Of a stretch of 64,000 nucleotides of DNA, positions 63,480 to 64,000 are shown piece after piece. Origin of the DNA: DUML01 sp050949905 (GTDB lineage Bacteria > Bacillota > Desulfitobacteriia > Desulfitobacteriales > Syntrophobotulaceae). Under the pieces are notes generated by a model. That model did not search any database, was not told where the DNA came from, and worked only from the letters and a program-made list of their open reading frames with translations. The translations under genes were made by a program, and so were the position numbers. The stretch lies in assembly GCA_050949905.1 (NCBI GenBank), contig JBMNGP010000005.1, positions 62,001-126,000 of the forward strand, written 5' to 3'. Position 1 is the stretch's first letter. Every line of letters begins with the position of its first letter.

Positions 63480-64000
63480 TTGGGACCAATATTTGCGGAA
63501 GCTCTGTCCCGTATTTTAAAACCTAAAAAGGTTATCATTTACCTGTTAATAGTTTCTCTCGTGTCTGTTAGTGCGGCCATGTTAAGCAAATATTTCTTTG
63601 GAAGTTCAATTTTAAAGGGGCAAATTATTACTTTTACCAGTTGCTTTCTAGGCTTAAGTTATCTTTGGATCTTAGGGCTGCCCTTAGTGCTTTGGATAAT
63701 TTATCAGGGGCTGGGCTTAATAGCGGAGGAGAGGGAAGCAGGGACTCTTTTGTTATTATTTAGTAAGCCGCTCTCCCGCCCGAAAATCTTTTGGGGAAAA
63801 TTTCTCGCCCTCATTCTGGCTGCCATTCTCTTAGCGGAATGTTCCCTTTTTCTTGCTTTAAGCCTTATGACCTTTTTTGTTTTTCCTGATGTTATTATCG
63901 CTCTTAATATTTTAAGACTTTTTCCGTATTTGAACCTTTATATGTTATTTATTACAGTTTGTTTTGCCTCTCTCTCGGCCGGACTGTCTATATGGTGCAA
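63480..64000 (+). CDS. ABC-2 type permease, 3' partial
   Basis: A TTG at 63480 with GGAAGGAG 8 bases upstream opens a frame that runs off the window end (173 complete codons visible). The sequence starts GPIFAEALSRILKPKKVIIY and shows a hydrophobic first span, a second span ending near ILGLPLVLWIIYQGL, and the ABC-2 hallmark IAEEREAGTLLLLFSKPLSR. It is the membrane subunit for the ATPase immediately upstream and belongs to the propeller operon. Confidence 0.88.
   Translation, partial: MGPIFAEALSRILKPKKVIIYLLIVSLVSVSAAMLSKYFFGSSILKGQIITFTSCFLGLSYLWILGLPLVLWIIYQGLGLIAEEREAGTLLLLFSKPLSRPKIFWGKFLALILAAILLAECSLFLALSLMTFFVFPDVIIALNILRLFPYLNLYMLFITVCFASLSAGLSIWC

Noticed and set aside
1..64000. CRISPR arrays, tRNA and rRNA genes, prophage or conjugation modules
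   Set aside because: No regular repeat-spacer pattern, no tRNA-like cloverleaf sequence and no integrase, capsid or type IV secretion gene was found by reading both strands.

Overview
The window looks like a chromosomal segment of an anaerobic, low-to-medium GC, Gram-positive Clostridia, most like the Peptococcaceae/Desulfitobacteriaceae (Desulfosporosinus, Desulfitobacterium, Dehalobacter type). This is an inference from several features. There is a cell-wall amidase with a CWB2-type repeat, a T-box-controlled leuA and strong AGGAGG ribosome binding sites. There is also an [FeFe] hydrogenase fused to a GltD-like flavoprotein, an A-type flavodiiron protein, a bacteriohemerythrin, Hsp33, and a probable selenoprotein. 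No rRNA, tRNA or CRISPR array was recognised.

Layout. 1-8.3 kb: 3' end of a wall amidase, a MarR regulator, a GT8 glycosyltransferase, cardiolipin synthase, a TauE/SafE exporter, T-box plus 2-isopropylmalate synthase, and an anchored coiled-coil protein. 8.4-10.4 kb (minus strand): a YtrA-like GntR/ABC-2 operon behind a perfect 17-bp inverted-repeat operator. 10.5-16 kb (minus strand): a ferritin-like protein, then an operon of TetR regulator, a two-part rifampin-phosphotransferase-like protein and an MFS exporter. 16.2-21.6 kb: membrane protein plus Fe-S aldo/keto reductase, HtrA protease, LysE exporter, NSS symporter. 21.6-25.2 kb is a mobile-element cluster: a class IIC group II intron just after the NSS terminator, an ISL3 transposase, a 20-bp perfect hairpin and a 174-bp MITE-like palindrome. 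25.2-34.5 kb: lgt, VOC and cupin proteins, DUF4342, a two-component system, a GlsB/YeaQ protein, an E2-like acyltransferase with an altered active site, hslO, DUF2156 and GNAT proteins. 34.6-39.4 kb: hydrogenase fusion and flavodiiron protein, which together suggest H2, NAD(P)H and O2/NO handling.

39.4-53.3 kb mixes housekeeping genes (BaiN-type flavoprotein, YchF, ABC-F, hemerythrin, inositol monophosphatase) with decayed genes. These include a 5'-truncated M56 peptidase, a PadR-linked membrane protein with two compensating frameshifts, a multi-frameshift remnant before the inositol monophosphatase gene, and a short fragment near 47.7 kb. The ABC-F gene is preceded by a short ORF followed directly by an intrinsic terminator, which looks like a translation-dependent attenuator.

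The most interesting item is at 53285-53572 on the minus strand. A 95-codon frame is interrupted by one in-frame TGA at codon 30. A compact hairpin with a GGUC apical loop follows the TGA. The gene has its own consensus promoter and a CsoR/CstR-type palindrome. The best reading is an unannotated selenoprotein with a C-x2-C-x2-U motif. It sits downstream of a Rieske-FAD oxidoreductase. The window ends with a metallophosphoesterase, a tautomerase, a DegV protein, a Na/Pi cotransporter, and an operon coding for a large exported FG-GAP/propeller protein with an ABC-2 transporter whose permease runs off the end.
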